From contig NZ_ASGZ01000035.1 of the NCBI RefSeq assembly GCF_000495475.1, positions 1 to 59,021 on the forward strand: 59,021 nt of DNA, written 5' to 3'. This stretch comes from Candidatus Halobonum tyrrellensis G22. GTDB taxonomy: Archaea; Halobacteriota; Halobacteria; Halobacteriales; Haloferacaceae. The position numbers and the translations under genes are program-made. The notes beneath the pieces were generated by a model. That model worked only from the letters and a program-made list of their open reading frames with translations. It was not told the origin of the DNA and did not search any database. Shown here one piece after another: positions 25,224 to 33,995 of this stretch; the stretch's first letter is position 1; every line of letters starts with the position of its first letter.

Positions 25224-25646
25224 ATGCCCGTCACCGACGACGAGGGACTCCGCGAACTGCTCTTGCTCGACCCCGTGGCCGTCATCGGCTGTTCGAGCAC
25301 GCCCGGGAAGGCGGCCCACGACATCCCCGCGTACCTCGCCGACCACGGCTACGAGGTGGTCCCGGTGAACCCGTACGCCGACGAGATACTCGGCGAGGAG
25401 GCGTACGACTCGCTCGCGGACGTCGAGGAGGACGTGCGACTCGTCGACGTGTTCCGCCCCGACGAGGAGGTGGCGGGCATCGTCGAGGAGGTCGTCGAAC
25501 GCAGGGAGGCGCGCGGCGACGTGGAGGGCGTCTGGCTCCAACTCGGCATCACCGACGACGGCGCGCTCGCGCGCGCCGAGGACGCCGGGCTGACGACGAC
25601 GCAGGACCGGTGTATGAAGGTGGAACACGGCCGGCTGCTGGGATGA
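25224..25646 (+). CDS. CoA-binding protein (YccU-like)
   Basis: A 140-residue Rossmann-fold protein. VAVIGCSSTPGKAAHDIPAYL (~18-38, quoted in part) is the nucleotide-binding glycine region, GYEVVPVNPYADEILGE (~43-59) follows, and the C-terminus has GVWLQLGITDD and TTQDRCMKVEH. It probably binds CoA or a CoA thioester in the cytosol; the physiological role is not known. A TATA-like CTTATC lies ~31 nt before the ATG. Confidence 0.9.
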   Translation: MPVTDDEGLRELLLLDPVAVIGCSSTPGKAAHDIPAYLADHGYEVVPVNPYADEILGEEAYDSLADVEEDVRLVDVFRPDEEVAGIVEEVVERREARGDVEGVWLQLGITDDGALARAEDAGLTTTQDRCMKVEHGRLLG

Positions 25647-25686
25647 CGACGAGACCCCGCTCCTCGCCCGGCCCGACGGACCAGCC

Positions 25687-25842
25687 GTGAGCGGGTCCGC
25701 CGACGCACCCCGCGTCTGCCCCGAGTGCGGCGCCGAAGAGCCGTGGACCGAGCGGTACACGACGGGCGGCGGGTGGCGGGCCGAACGCCGGTGTTCGAAC
25801 TGCGGCTACCGGCTCGGTCCCGGGACCGACGGGGCGGAGTAG
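25687..25842 (+). CDS. Small zinc-ribbon protein
   Basis: A 51-residue protein from GTG 25687 to TAG 25842. It has two CxxC knuckles, RVCPECGAEEP (~9-19) and RRCSNCGYRLG (~34-44), separated by a Trp-rich segment (WTERYTTGGGWRAE). Such small zinc fingers are common in haloarchaea and may mediate protein or nucleic-acid contacts. It follows the CoA-binding protein by 40 bp on the same strand and may share its transcript. Confidence 0.75.
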   Translation: MSGSADAPRVCPECGAEEPWTERYTTGGGWRAERRCSNCGYRLGPGTDGAE

Positions 25843-25930
25843 TCGCGACCCGGACCGGAGACGGGCCGCCGACCCCGAACGGGGGAGTTCCCCGAGGCCG
25901 GGACGATAGACGCCGCCCGGGCGACGACCG

Positions 25931-26911
25931 CTACCCCTCCCACTCCTCGAACGAGCGGTACACCCCTTTCGAGAGGTAGCGCTCGCTCGAATCGGGAAAC
26001 ACCGTCACCACGGCGTCGTACGGCGCGTCGACCGCGCCGTCGCGTATCTCGCGGGCCACCTCGCAGGCGGCGAGGGAGTTGGCGGCGGAACTCGACGCCA
26101 CCAGCTGTCCCTCCTCGGCGGCGATTCGACCCATCTCGGCGTGCGTCTCGCGGTCGGGCACCGTCTTGAGGTCGTCCACCGCCTCGGGGTCGAACAGCCG
26201 GTTGGTGGAGACGTCGTGGGTGCCGATGCCCTCGGTCTTGTACTCGTCGCCCTCCGTCTCCTCGCCGAACAGGTCGCCGTACGTCGACCCCTCGGGCTGG
26301 ACCGCGACGACGTGCGTCTCGGGGTCCCGTTCGAGTCCGTAGTCGGCCATCCCCATCAGCGTCCCGCCGGTGCCACAGCCCGCGACCAGCGCGCCCACCT
26401 CGCCGTCGAGCGCGTCGTACACCTCGGGCGCGGTGGTCTCGTAGTGCGCCTCGGCGTTGAGCGGGTTGGAGAACTGCTGGGGGACGACGGCGTCGTCGAG
26501 TTCCTCGGCGAGTTCGTGCGCGCGGTCGATGGCGCCGCCCATCCCGTCGTCGCTGGGGGTGTTGATCACCTCCGCGCCGAGCGCGCGCATCAACTGCTGT
26601 TTCTCGACGCTGAACCGCTCGGGGACGACGAACACCGCGTCGACGCCGAGTTGTCCCGCCGCCACCGCGAAGCCGATGCCCGTGTTGCCCGCGGTGGGTT
26701 CGACCACCGTCCCGCCGGGCGGGAGCGTCCCCTCCTCGAGCATCCGTTCGAGCATGTACGCCCCGATGCGGTCCTTGACCGACGCGCCGGGGTTGAACGA
26801 CTCCAGTTTGGCGTAGACGGGCACCTCGTCGGGGGCGGCGTGGACCCGGACCAGCGGCGTCTCCCCGACGGCGTCGAGGACGGAGTCGAGGGGCTCGCGG
26901 TGTGTCGTCAC
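25931..26911 (-). CDS. PLP-dependent cysteine synthase family protein
   Basis: A 326-residue enzyme from GTG 26911, chosen because a TATA-like GATACGTAA (26935-26943) lies 24-32 nt upstream; an ATG at 26950 is the alternative. The PLP lysine is in NPGASVKDRIG (~39-49), the phosphate loop in EPTAGNTGIGFA (~71-82) and a glycine cup in AGCGTGGTLMG (~178-188). It converts O-acetyl- or O-phosphoserine and sulfide to cysteine; cystathionine beta-synthase activity cannot be excluded. It is divergent from no close partner and appears monocistronic. Confidence 0.9.
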   Translation of the reverse strand: MTTHREPLDSVLDAVGETPLVRVHAAPDEVPVYAKLESFNPGASVKDRIGAYMLERMLEEGTLPPGGTVVEPTAGNTGIGFAVAAGQLGVDAVFVVPERFSVEKQQLMRALGAEVINTPSDDGMGGAIDRAHELAEELDDAVVPQQFSNPLNAEAHYETTAPEVYDALDGEVGALVAGCGTGGTLMGMADYGLERDPETHVVAVQPEGSTYGDLFGEETEGDEYKTEGIGTHDVSTNRLFDPEAVDDLKTVPDRETHAEMGRIAAEEGQLVASSSAANSLAACEVAREIRDGAVDAPYDAVVTVFPDSSERYLSKGVYRSFEEWEG

Positions 26912-27010
26912 GTGCTCGCAAATGTTGCCCCCGGTTACGTATCTTACCATCCGCGGGACGGCGGGTCGACCGGCCCGAGGCCGAGGGGTGGCTACCGCCG
27001 GGGTGTCGGC

Positions 27011-27376
27011 TCAGTCCCCGTTCGGTCCGGTGCCCGCGCCCGCGTCGCCGGCGTTCGCGTCGCCCGTGCCGTCGGTGCGGTCGGCCGTCCCGGCGCCGGG
27101 ACCGGTGGCGCCGGGGTCGGCGTCCGCGCCCGCTTCGGCGGGGTCGACGTCGGCCGTCGCCTCCCCGGGGTCGATGCCCCGTTCGCGCGCGAGCGCCTCG
27201 ACCAGCGCGCGCTGTTCGGCGAGTTCCGTCTCCAGTTCGCCGACGCGTGCGTCGGTCGCGGACACCGTCTCGCGCATCTCGTTCACCTCGGCGCGCATCT
27301 CGTTCACCTTCGTGTACAACTGTTCGGCCAGGTCGGCGAGTTTCTGGACCCGCTTGGCGGTGCTACCGAGTCCCAT
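27011..27376 (-). CDS. DUF5798-like coiled-coil protein
   Basis: A 121-residue protein beginning MGLGSTAKRVQKLADLAEQL. Residues ~5-65 form a continuous coiled coil (KVNEMRAEVNEMRETVSATD, ELETELAEQRALVEAL). The C-terminal 50 residues are low-complexity Asp/Gly/Ala. No catalytic motif is present. The family is conserved in haloarchaea without known function; the DUF number is from memory. It is divergent from surE across 170 bp. Confidence 0.75.
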   Translation of the reverse strand: MGLGSTAKRVQKLADLAEQLYTKVNEMRAEVNEMRETVSATDARVGELETELAEQRALVEALARERGIDPGEATADVDPAEAGADADPGATGPGAGTADRTDGTGDANAGDAGAGTGPNGD

Positions 27377-27546
27377 GTGTGGGACTACTCGCGTGCCCCC
27401 GTGTGTCTTGCGGTGGGACCGCCCGCTACTCGGGACCGTTCCGAGTCGGGCGGCGCGACCCCGGAGACGCTCGTCACCGACGCGACGGGCGACGGCGCGC
27501 CCCGCCACCCGACGCGCTTTTGCTCGCCCGCCGAAACCGCCCACCC

Positions 27547-28383
27547 ATGGGAACGAGCGCGCGCGGGGAGCCACGCTACCTCCTGACGAACGACGACGGC
27601 ATCGACAGCCCGGGCTTTCGCGCGCTGTACGACGCGCTGAGCGACGTGGGCGAGGTGGTCGCCGTCGCACCCGCCGACGACCGCAGCGCGGTCGGACGGA
27701 CGCTCTCGACGGAGGTGAACGTCCGCGAGCACGAACTCGGCTACGCCGTCGAGGGGACGCCCGCCGACTGCGCCGTCGCGGGGCTGGAGTCGCTGTGTCC
27801 CGACGCGGACATGGTTGTCGCGGGCTGTAACAAGGGCGCGAACATCGGCGCGTACGTCCTCGGCCGCTCCGGTACCGTGAGCGCCGCCGTCGAGGCCGCG
27901 TTCTTCGACGTGCCCGCGATGGCGGTGTCGCTGTACGTCCCCGCGGGGAGCGACACCGACTGGCGCGAACTGGCGACCGAGGAGGCCGACTACCGGGGAG
28001 CGGTGACGGCGGCGCGCTACCTCGCCGACCGGACGCTCGACGCCGGCGTGTTCGAGCGGACCGACTACCTCAACGTGAACGCGCCGTGGGCGGACGCCGA
28101 GGGGATGGAGATAACCCGGCCGTCGACGGTGTACGACATGACCGCCGAACGCGACGGCGACAGCGTCGTCCTCCACGACCGGACGTGGGACCGGATGGTC
28201 GACGGCAGCCTGCCCGACCCCGAGGGCACCGACCGGCGCGCGGTCGCGGAGGGACGGGTGTCGGTGTCGCCGCTCACCGCGCCCCACACCACCCGACACC
28301 ACGAGGCGCTCGACGGTCTCGCCACCGAGTACGACCGAGCGGTCGGCGAGGAGCGCGAACGGGGGTCGAAGCCGGGCGAGTAG
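27547..28383 (+). CDS. surE: 5'-nucleotidase SurE
   Basis: A 278-residue metal-dependent phosphatase that dephosphorylates nucleoside monophosphates. The metal-binding motif LLTNDDGIDSPG (~12-23) and the downstream VAVAPADDRSAVGRTLS (~38-54), GTPADCA and GCNKGANIG (~96-104) are all present. An acidic tail with REGSKPGE-like residues ends the protein. A TATA-like CTTTTGC lies about 28 nt upstream of the ATG. Length is typical of the family. Confidence 0.95.
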   Translation: MGTSARGEPRYLLTNDDGIDSPGFRALYDALSDVGEVVAVAPADDRSAVGRTLSTEVNVREHELGYAVEGTPADCAVAGLESLCPDADMVVAGCNKGANIGAYVLGRSGTVSAAVEAAFFDVPAMAVSLYVPAGSDTDWRELATEEADYRGAVTAARYLADRTLDAGVFERTDYLNVNAPWADAEGMEITRPSTVYDMTAERDGDSVVLHDRTWDRMVDGSLPDPEGTDRRAVAEGRVSVSPLTAPHTTRHHEALDGLATEYDRAVGEERERGSKPGE

Positions 28384-28478
28384 CTCCGAGCGGACGGCCC
28401 GAGCGACTCGGGCGGCGATGGCCGCCGGCGCCCCGTTTGGACACGCTTATGTCGGCCCCACCGGTAGCCCCGAGTCAG

Positions 28479-28616
28479 ATGAACACCGCGCTGTTCCTGC
28501 TGCAGTCGGCCGAGGGCGAGGCCGCGGCGGCGCTCCCCGTGGCGCCGACGGCCGCCGTCGTGCTGGTCGCCAGCCTGCTGATCACGGTCGGCTGGCTCGC
28601 ACACCTGTACAGCTGA
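28479..28616 (+). CDS. Small single-TM membrane protein
   Basis: A 45-residue protein, MNTALFLLQSAEGE and then a membrane helix (~20-42) ending in HLYS. I placed the start at 28479 because the GCTTATG at 28446-28452 sits where a TATA box should be (about 30 nt upstream); an in-frame ATG at 28449 would add ten residues. No family is recognised. It is convergent with the CinA-like gene. Confidence 0.6.
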   Translation: MNTALFLLQSAEGEAAAALPVAPTAAVVLVASLLITVGWLAHLYS

Positions 28617-28640
28617 CGCCGGCCGACGCGCCCGGCCGTC

Positions 28641-29333
28641 TCACTCTCCGACCGGGTCGACCCGCTCGCGGAGCCACGCGGCCGCCCGCTCGACCTCCGC
28701 GGGGTCGGTGCCGGCGAGTTTCACGCGGACGCCGTCGCCGGGGTACGAGCCGACCGTCACGTCGAACTCCGCGCGCAGCGTCTCGAACCGGTCGAGCAGC
28801 GTCGACTCCGGCTCGCTCGTCTCGACGTGTTCCGCGTAGCGCCGCTCGCCCGAGAACTCGCCCGCGACCCCCTCGAACATCGCCTCCATCTCGGCGGGGA
28901 CGCCCGGGAACACGTACACCGACTCGATAACACAGCCCGGCGCGACGCCCGCCTCGTTGTGGAGCGGGCGCGCGCCCGCCGGGAGGTGGGTGGTGCCCTC
29001 GTCGAGGTCGTCGCCCGCGTAGCCGCCGTGGTCGGCGAGCCACGCGAGCGCCTCCTCGTCGGCGGCCAACTCGACGCCGAACGCGGCCGCGACCCCGTCC
29101 ATGGTCACGTCGTCGTGGGTCGGGCCGACCCCGCCGGTGACGAGCACCGCGTCGTACGCGCCGCGGTACTCCGCGACGGCGGCGGCGATGTCGTCGACCC
29201 GGTCGGGGACGGTGGTGACGCGCTCGACGTCGACCCCCCGCTCCGCGAGGCGGGCGGCGAGCCACGAGGCGTTGGTGTCGACCGTCTCTCCCGAGAGGAG
29301 TTCGTCGCCGACGGTGACGATTGCGGCGTCCAT
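28641..29333 (-). CDS. Competence/damage-inducible protein A (CinA)-like molybdopterin-binding protein
   Basis: A 230-residue protein with the MoCF-biosynth fold. AIVTVGDELLSGETVDTNA (~4-22) and LVTGGVGPTHDDVTMDGVA (~64-82) are the signature nucleotide/pterin-binding loops. It matches the N-terminal domain of CinA and lacks the C-terminal amidase domain. In related proteins this domain hydrolyses ADP-ribose or similar pyrophosphates; which holds here is open. A TATA-like CTTATTC is ~33 nt upstream. Confidence 0.9.
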   Translation of the reverse strand: MDAAIVTVGDELLSGETVDTNASWLAARLAERGVDVERVTTVPDRVDDIAAAVAEYRGAYDAVLVTGGVGPTHDDVTMDGVAAAFGVELAADEEALAWLADHGGYAGDDLDEGTTHLPAGARPLHNEAGVAPGCVIESVYVFPGVPAEMEAMFEGVAGEFSGERRYAEHVETSEPESTLLDRFETLRAEFDVTVGSYPGDGVRVKLAGTDPAEVERAAAWLRERVDPVGE

Positions 29334-29439
29334 GTCTCTACCCCGTCCGTGGGTCGCCGCGAGAATAAGTCCGCGGGCGCGCCCCGCTCCCGGCCGCGGA
29401 CGGGTCGGGGCGGCTCCGCGTCGACGCCCCGTGTTCCGC

Positions 29440-30240
29440 TCAGCCCATCCCCGGCGGCGGCCCCTGCCGGTCGTCGTCGTCGGTGTCGACGTCGAGTCCG
29501 TGCTCCTCCCGGAGCCGTCTGAGCCGCTCGATCTGCCGCCGGTAGTACAGCAGTCCGCCGACGCCGACGACGCCCGCGAGCGCGACCAGCCCCCCGAGGA
29601 TCCGGAGGTCGCCGGGCTGGTAGAACTGCACCGTCACGGAGTCGGCGGTCACGTCGCCCCAGGTGATGTGGACGCGGTCCCGGTCGTCGGTCCGGACGGG
29701 CGTGTCGTAGTCGCCGGGCGATATCTGCCCGAAGACGGGGAGGCTGACGTCCCGACCCGGCGGGAGCACCACCTCGTAGGAGCCGTCGACGTACGTCGGG
29801 AGGCTGAACCGCTTGGGGGTGCTCCCCGCGGTGAAGGCGAGGCGGCCGCCCTCAACGTCCGCGGGCAGGGTGACCGTCACCTCGTCGCGGTTCTGCGTGA
29901 CCCCGCCGCGGGCGGCGAGCGTCGACCCGTTGATGACCGTCCCGTTGGGGTACTGGTAGCGGACCGCGCGCACGTCGAGGGGGGTCCGTCCACCCAGCCC
30001 GTCGGGCCGGTAGAGCGTGGCCTCCGAGCCGTTGACCCGGTAGACCGCCTCGAACGTGGCGTCGCTCAGGACGGTGATGTGTGCGTCGACGCTCGCGTTC
30101 CACGCGTAGTCGTCGCCGGCTGGCGCACGGTCGAGGCGGTCGTCGCCGACGCTGCCGCCGCCGAACAGGCCGAGACAGCCCGACAGCCCGAGCAGGCCGA
30201 CGAGCGCGACGACCGCGAGGACGCGGTTGCGTCGGCTCAC
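29440..30240 (-). CDS. DUF5803-like membrane-anchored lipoprotein
   Basis: A 266-residue protein. The N-terminus is a signal with lipobox GLSGC (Cys ~22). The exported domain is beta-rich with ARGGVTQNRDEVTVTLPADV and a long extracellular portion. A C-terminal membrane helix (LVALAGVVGVGGLLYY, ~217-232) is followed by a charged cytoplasmic tail ending in QGPPPGMG. The start overlaps the stop of the DUF2110 gene by 4 nt. The DUF5803-DUF2110-TFE order is a recurrent haloarchaeal block as I recall it. Function unknown. Confidence 0.8.
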   Translation of the reverse strand: MSRRNRVLAVVALVGLLGLSGCLGLFGGGSVGDDRLDRAPAGDDYAWNASVDAHITVLSDATFEAVYRVNGSEATLYRPDGLGGRTPLDVRAVRYQYPNGTVINGSTLAARGGVTQNRDEVTVTLPADVEGGRLAFTAGSTPKRFSLPTYVDGSYEVVLPPGRDVSLPVFGQISPGDYDTPVRTDDRDRVHITWGDVTADSVTVQFYQPGDLRILGGLVALAGVVGVGGLLYYRRQIERLRRLREEHGLDVDTDDDDRQGPPPGMG

Positions 30241-30908
30241 GGAATGACGGCTTTCAGCTCCGCGGGGAGGTAGCCGCCGATGGCCGACAGCAGGCCCGGC
30301 GGGTCCGTCCCCTCCTTACAGACGATGCTCTGTTCGAGCAGGCCGAGTCGCTCGACCGTCACGATGTCGCGGGCGTGGCCCGCGCGGTTCACCGTCGCGC
30401 GCACCTCGCCGCGGGTCGCGCTGTTGACGTTGACGCGGCCGGTGCCGCGGGTCCAGTCGTACAGCCGGTCGCGCTCGGCGTCGGCGAGTTCGTTCGGTCC
30501 CTCCTCGCGGTAGACGAACCGGAGCGGGAGGTGTTGGACCAGTCCGAACCGGTCGCGGACCTGCGAGGGGGAGCCGGCGCCCAACCCGAGTTCCGACGAG
30601 GGGACCCGGAGTTCGCGGCCGGCGTCGAGGGTGATACCCTCGTCGTCCCACCGCTCGAGCGTTCCACGGTACACCTCGCCGTCGTCGAAGTGGTCGGTCA
30701 CCTCGCCCCAGCGCTCGCGGAGGACGTTGCGGGCGACGGTCTCGTCGGCACCCTCGACGGTCACGGAGACGAAGTCGTCGCGGCGGACGCCAACATCGGC
30801 GTCGACGTCGAGTTCGCCGACGTCGTTCGCGACCAACGAGGTCATCCCGTCGAGCGCGCGCTCGCGGGCCTCGCCGGAGACGTAGCACTTGGTGGCGAGT
30901 ACGACCAT
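30237..30908 (-). CDS. DUF2110 family protein
   Basis: A 223-residue soluble acidic protein beginning MVVLATKCYVSGEARERALD. The middle part (GTLERWDDEGITLDAGRELRVP) looks like a small beta-barrel, and the C-terminus contains RVNVNSATRGEVRATVNRAG. It sits between tfe (1-bp gap upstream) and the DUF5803 gene (ATGA overlap), so the three are one transcription unit. The link to TFE suggests a role around transcription or nucleic acids, which is inference. No catalytic residues are evident. Confidence 0.85.
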   Translation of the reverse strand: MVVLATKCYVSGEARERALDGMTSLVANDVGELDVDADVGVRRDDFVSVTVEGADETVARNVLRERWGEVTDHFDDGEVYRGTLERWDDEGITLDAGRELRVPSSELGLGAGSPSQVRDRFGLVQHLPLRFVYREEGPNELADAERDRLYDWTRGTGRVNVNSATRGEVRATVNRAGHARDIVTVERLGLLEQSIVCKEGTDPPGLLSAIGGYLPAELKAVIP

Positions 30909-31448
30909 CTACGCCTGTGCCTCGGGCTCCTCGGAGTCGACGTTGAGCTCCTCGCGCAACTGGTCGATCCGCCACTCCATCGCCTCGACGAGCCGGCTGT
31001 TCTCCATCGACTCCAGCGGCGACCCGCACTCGGGACACTCGAAGCCGAACTCCATCGCCTCCTCGAACTCGAAGCGGATCGAGTCGACCTCACAGAGGTA
31101 GAACTGGTGGTCAGACTCGTACTCCTCGCGCTGTTCGATCCCCTCGAGGAGGCGGTACATCTCCTCTTCGAGGTTCTCCGGGATGTTGTCGTACTGGAAC
31201 GTCCACAGGTAGGTGAGCCACCCCGAGTCCTCGTCGCGGACCCGCCGGTAGGAGGCGAGGTCGTTCTCGTAGAGAATGAACAGCGCGCGCCGGACGTCGT
31301 TGAGTTCCAACCCCAGTTCCTCCGCGAGTTCCTCGTCGGTGACCTCCCCGTCCGGCGGCGCGGCCGCCACCGGCATCCCCGTCGGGCCGACGAGTTCGTG
31401 GAGGTACTTCTGGATCACCGGGTCCTCCAGGAGTTCCTCAAAAGCCAT
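30909..31448 (-). CDS. tfe: Transcription factor E (TFE alpha)
   Basis: A 179-residue basal transcription factor that stabilises the open complex with RNA polymerase. Residues ~1-100 are the extended winged helix (LNDVRRALFILYENDLASYRR, quoted in part), followed by a coiled linker and a zinc ribbon (FYLCEVDSIRFEFEEAM, GFECPECGSPL). The first zinc knuckle keeps only one cysteine (C-E-V-D). A TATA-like TTTTAAACG lies ~26 nt upstream of the ATG. It leads the tfe-DUF2110-DUF5803 operon. Confidence 0.95.
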   Translation of the reverse strand: MAFEELLEDPVIQKYLHELVGPTGMPVAAAPPDGEVTDEELAEELGLELNDVRRALFILYENDLASYRRVRDEDSGWLTYLWTFQYDNIPENLEEEMYRLLEGIEQREEYESDHQFYLCEVDSIRFEFEEAMEFGFECPECGSPLESMENSRLVEAMEWRIDQLREELNVDSEEPEAQA

Positions 31449-31598
31449 TGTAGAGCCTGGGGCGCCGAGTCGTTTAAAATCACCGAACCAGCCGGCGCGG
31501 CGGGCCGACCGGCCGTACGAGCGCGGCCACCCGCGCGAGCGCGCGACCGGGGGTCGGCAGCCCCCCGAGTTATGCGCCCCGCGGCCGTCGATCGGTCG

Positions 31599-32228
31599 AT
31601 GGCGCCCAGCCCGCCGCCGGTGCCGACGGACGCGCTCGACAGCGGCGGCTGGCGAGAGATCGAACGCGCCGACGGGGTCGCGTTCGACGCCGGCTTCGTA
31701 CGCGTCGAGACGGCCACGCTCGTCTTCGAGGACGGGTCGCTCCGCGAGCGGCTGCTCTCGGCGACCGGGCTGGACTACCCGTGGCGCTTCTTCGTCGCCA
31801 GCCGGCTGGAACTCCGGCCGGCACCGCCGGTCTCGCGCGCGCTGACCGCGCTGGTCGCCGACCGCGCCCGCGCCGGGTTCGCCGACCGACTGGCCGACCG
31901 GGGCCTCTCGGCGGTGCGGCGGGCCGACGACCGGTCGGCCGACGGCGCGTTCGACGGGGCGACGCGAGCGTCGTCGTACGACGCGGTCTGTCGGCTCGGC
32001 GGCGCGAGCGCGCGCGTCCGCGGCTGGGTCGCGGTCCGCCCGGACGGGAGCGACGGGTCGTACACGCTCGCGGGCGGGGCGTTCCCGACCGCCGTCCGGG
32101 ACGCCGCCGACCCCGAGACGGCGGACCGACTCGCCGCCGCGTTCGACGCCGACGCGTTCGAGGCGGAGCTGTTCGACCTGATTCGCGCGACGGTAGCGCC
32201 GGCGGAGCGGACGGGCGAAGGGGAGTAG
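31599..32228 (+). CDS. Conserved haloarchaeal protein of unknown function
   Basis: A 209-residue soluble alpha/beta protein. The start at ATG 31599 is preferred because GTTATG at 31570-31575 is placed as a TATA box; ATG 31572 is the alternative. Recognisable features are GGWREIERADGVAFDAGFVRVETAT (~15-39, quoted in part), YPWRFFVASRLELRP (~60-74) and a C-terminal ADAFEAELFDLIRATV. No signal, membrane segment or catalytic motif is seen. It is divergent from tfe. Confidence 0.7.
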   Translation: MAPSPPPVPTDALDSGGWREIERADGVAFDAGFVRVETATLVFEDGSLRERLLSATGLDYPWRFFVASRLELRPAPPVSRALTALVADRARAGFADRLADRGLSAVRRADDRSADGAFDGATRASSYDAVCRLGGASARVRGWVAVRPDGSDGSYTLAGGAFPTAVRDAADPETADRLAAAFDADAFEAELFDLIRATVAPAERTGEGE

Positions 32229-32265
32229 GAGCGGGGTGGAGAGCGAGCCGGGCCGGTCGCGCCCG

Positions 32266-33096
32266 TCAGCCGCGTCGCTCCGAACCGGCGTCCACGTGGT
32301 CCTCGCCCGCGAGGCGGGCGCGCGCGGCCGCCACGAACTCCGCGGGCGGGAGCTCCGTGAGCGCGTCCGCGGCGAGCACCAGCCGCTGGCGCGGCCGGCC
32401 GACGCCCTGCGGGACGCGCTGGGTCTCGACCAGCCCCGCGTCCACGAGGCGATTCTTCGCGCGGGCTATCTCGGTCCGGCTGGAGAAGTCGACGTCGCCC
32501 GCCCACTCGCCGAGGTCCATCGACAGCATGCCGTGGCGGGCGCCGACGAGCGTACACAGCAGGACGGGGTCGAGCGGGTCGTCGCCGCGGAGCGTCTCGA
32601 CGGCGTCGAGCGCGCCCGCGAGCGTCGCGCCCGCGTCGGGCCGCTCCGCGCGGAGCGAGTCGACCAGCCGCGAGCGCGGCGGGGCGTCGAGCGGGAACGG
32701 CGCGCCGGCCGCCCACCGCTCCTCGTTGGCCCGGCGGACGGCGTCGACCGTCTCGCCGTCCGCGACGGTGACCGTCTCGATGCGGTCGCCGACGCGGACG
32801 TGGGCGTACGCCGCCCCCGCGCCGACGGTGAGGCTCTCGTCGAGCCCCGCGAGCGTCCGGAGTTCGAGCCGGCCGTCCGCGACGGTCTCGGCCGCACCGC
32901 TCGCCGTGAGGAACTCCGCGAACGCCTCCGCGGCCGTCGCGTCCGCGAGGAGGAGCCGCGCCGACGCCTCGGAGTCGTACAGCGCGTCGACGAGCGTCCG
33001 GACGAGGTCAGCGGGCGGGCCGACGACGAGCGGGTCACCCCCCCGGAGGAGTCGCTCGGCGAGCGGTCGGTCGCGGGTCGACGGGGGGGTCGTCAC
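32266..33096 (-). CDS. TbsP-like transcriptional regulator (DUF5821)
   Basis: A 276-residue protein. Residues ~20-110 form an alpha/beta domain (GGDPLVVGPPADLVRTLVDALY), and ~195-250 a winged helix (SRTEIARAKNRLVDAGLVETQRVPQGVGRPRQRLVL). This matches the haloarchaeal TbsP family, linked to glucose/gluconeogenesis control with TrmB, as I remember it. The GTG start lies ~29 nt after an excellent BRE/TATA element (33121-33134). It may act on its own promoter. Confidence 0.78.
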   Translation of the reverse strand: MTTPPSTRDRPLAERLLRGGDPLVVGPPADLVRTLVDALYDSEASARLLLADATAAEAFAEFLTASGAAETVADGRLELRTLAGLDESLTVGAGAAYAHVRVGDRIETVTVADGETVDAVRRANEERWAAGAPFPLDAPPRSRLVDSLRAERPDAGATLAGALDAVETLRGDDPLDPVLLCTLVGARHGMLSMDLGEWAGDVDFSSRTEIARAKNRLVDAGLVETQRVPQGVGRPRQRLVLAADALTELPPAEFVAAARARLAGEDHVDAGSERRG

Positions 33097-33120
33097 ACCC
33101 CTTCTGGGTCACGATCCGCC

Positions 33121-33134
33121 TTTAATTTTCGCTA
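33121..33134 (-). promoter_or_regulatory. BRE/TATA promoter for the TbsP-like gene
   Basis: On the minus strand the sequence AGCGAAAATTAAAGG combines a purine-rich BRE and an AT-rich TATA box, centred ~29 nt upstream of the GTG at 33096. It abuts the stop codon of the trmI gene, so termination and initiation are packed into ~30 bp. Confidence 0.7.
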
Positions 33135-33995
33135 TTCTACCCGTCCAAAAGTCAGGTAGCCCGTGTGTCCCACGCCCGCGGTGGAGGGGCGGGTGCCGCG
33201 CTCGTCCACGTTGAGTTCCCGCTGGATGGTCTCGAGCGTCTCCACGCCGGCGAGACCGGCCGCGCGCGCCGCCTCCTCGGCCGCGCGCGCGTCCTCGACG
33301 AACGGGGCGTACACCGCGCAGTACCCCCCCGAGACCAGGAGGTCGGGCGCCCGCTCGACCACGGCGGCCGCGTCGGCGGTGTCGAGCGTCAGGAGGTCGA
33401 ACCCGGAGCCGGAGTCGGGGTCGGACTCGGTGTCGGCGTCGGCGTCGCTCCCCGCGAGGGCGTCGAGGTCGTCGCGTACGTCGCCCGTCCGAACGTCCAC
33501 GCGGTCGGCGACGCCCGCGAGTTCCATGTTGCCGCGGGCGACGGCGGCGAAGTCGGCGTCCTGCTCGTACGTGGTGACGCGGGCGCCGAGGCGGCCGAGG
33601 TAGCCCGCGAGCACGCCGGTCCCGGTGCCGGCGTCGAGAACCCGGTCGCCGGACTGCGCGCCGACGTGGCCCACCACGAGGCCGATGTCGCGGGGCATCA
33701 TCGGCGCGCCGGTGCGCTCGAAGTGGTTGAACAGGTCCGGCCCGCGGAGCCGTCGGGCGCGGAACGGTTCGCCGAGGTGCGTCTCCAGCAGGTCGCCCGA
33801 CTCGACGTCCGCCGGCACCGTGAGCACGCCGAGGTCGGTCTGGAGTTCCTCGCCGGGCGCGCGGACGTACTCGCGGCTGGAGTCGGGGTGGACGAGGAGG
33901 ACTGCGGCGAGGCTCGTCCCGGCCGTGTCGGGGTCGCGCTCGTCGCGTCCGTCCGTCCCGTCGGTCGCGCCGTCGGAACTGCCCGGGCCGCTCAC
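33132..33995 (-). CDS. trmI: tRNA (adenine-N1)-methyltransferase TrmI
   Basis: A 287-residue SAM-dependent methyltransferase of the TrmI family, which makes m1A in the tRNA T-loop (position 58) and in archaea often position 57. The SAM motif [22 protein letters not shown] (~120-141, quoted in part) follows [16 protein letters not shown]. An acidic insert of Asp/Ser repeats lies near residues ~185-205 ([16 protein letters not shown]). The GTG start overlaps the NAC stop (GTGA), so both are co-translated. Confidence 0.9.
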   Translation of the reverse strand: MSGPGSSDGATDGTDGRDERDPDTAGTSLAAVLLVHPDSSREYVRAPGEELQTDLGVLTVPADVESGDLLETHLGEPFRARRLRGPDLFNHFERTGAPMMPRDIGLVVGHVGAQSGDRVLDAGTGTGVLAGYLGRLGARVTTYEQDADFAAVARGNMELAGVADRVDVRTGDVRDDLDALAGSDADADTESDPDSGSGFDLLTLDTADAAAVVERAPDLLVSGGYCAVYAPFVEDARAAEEAARAAGLAGVETLETIQRELNVDERGTRPSTAGVGHTGYLTFGRVE

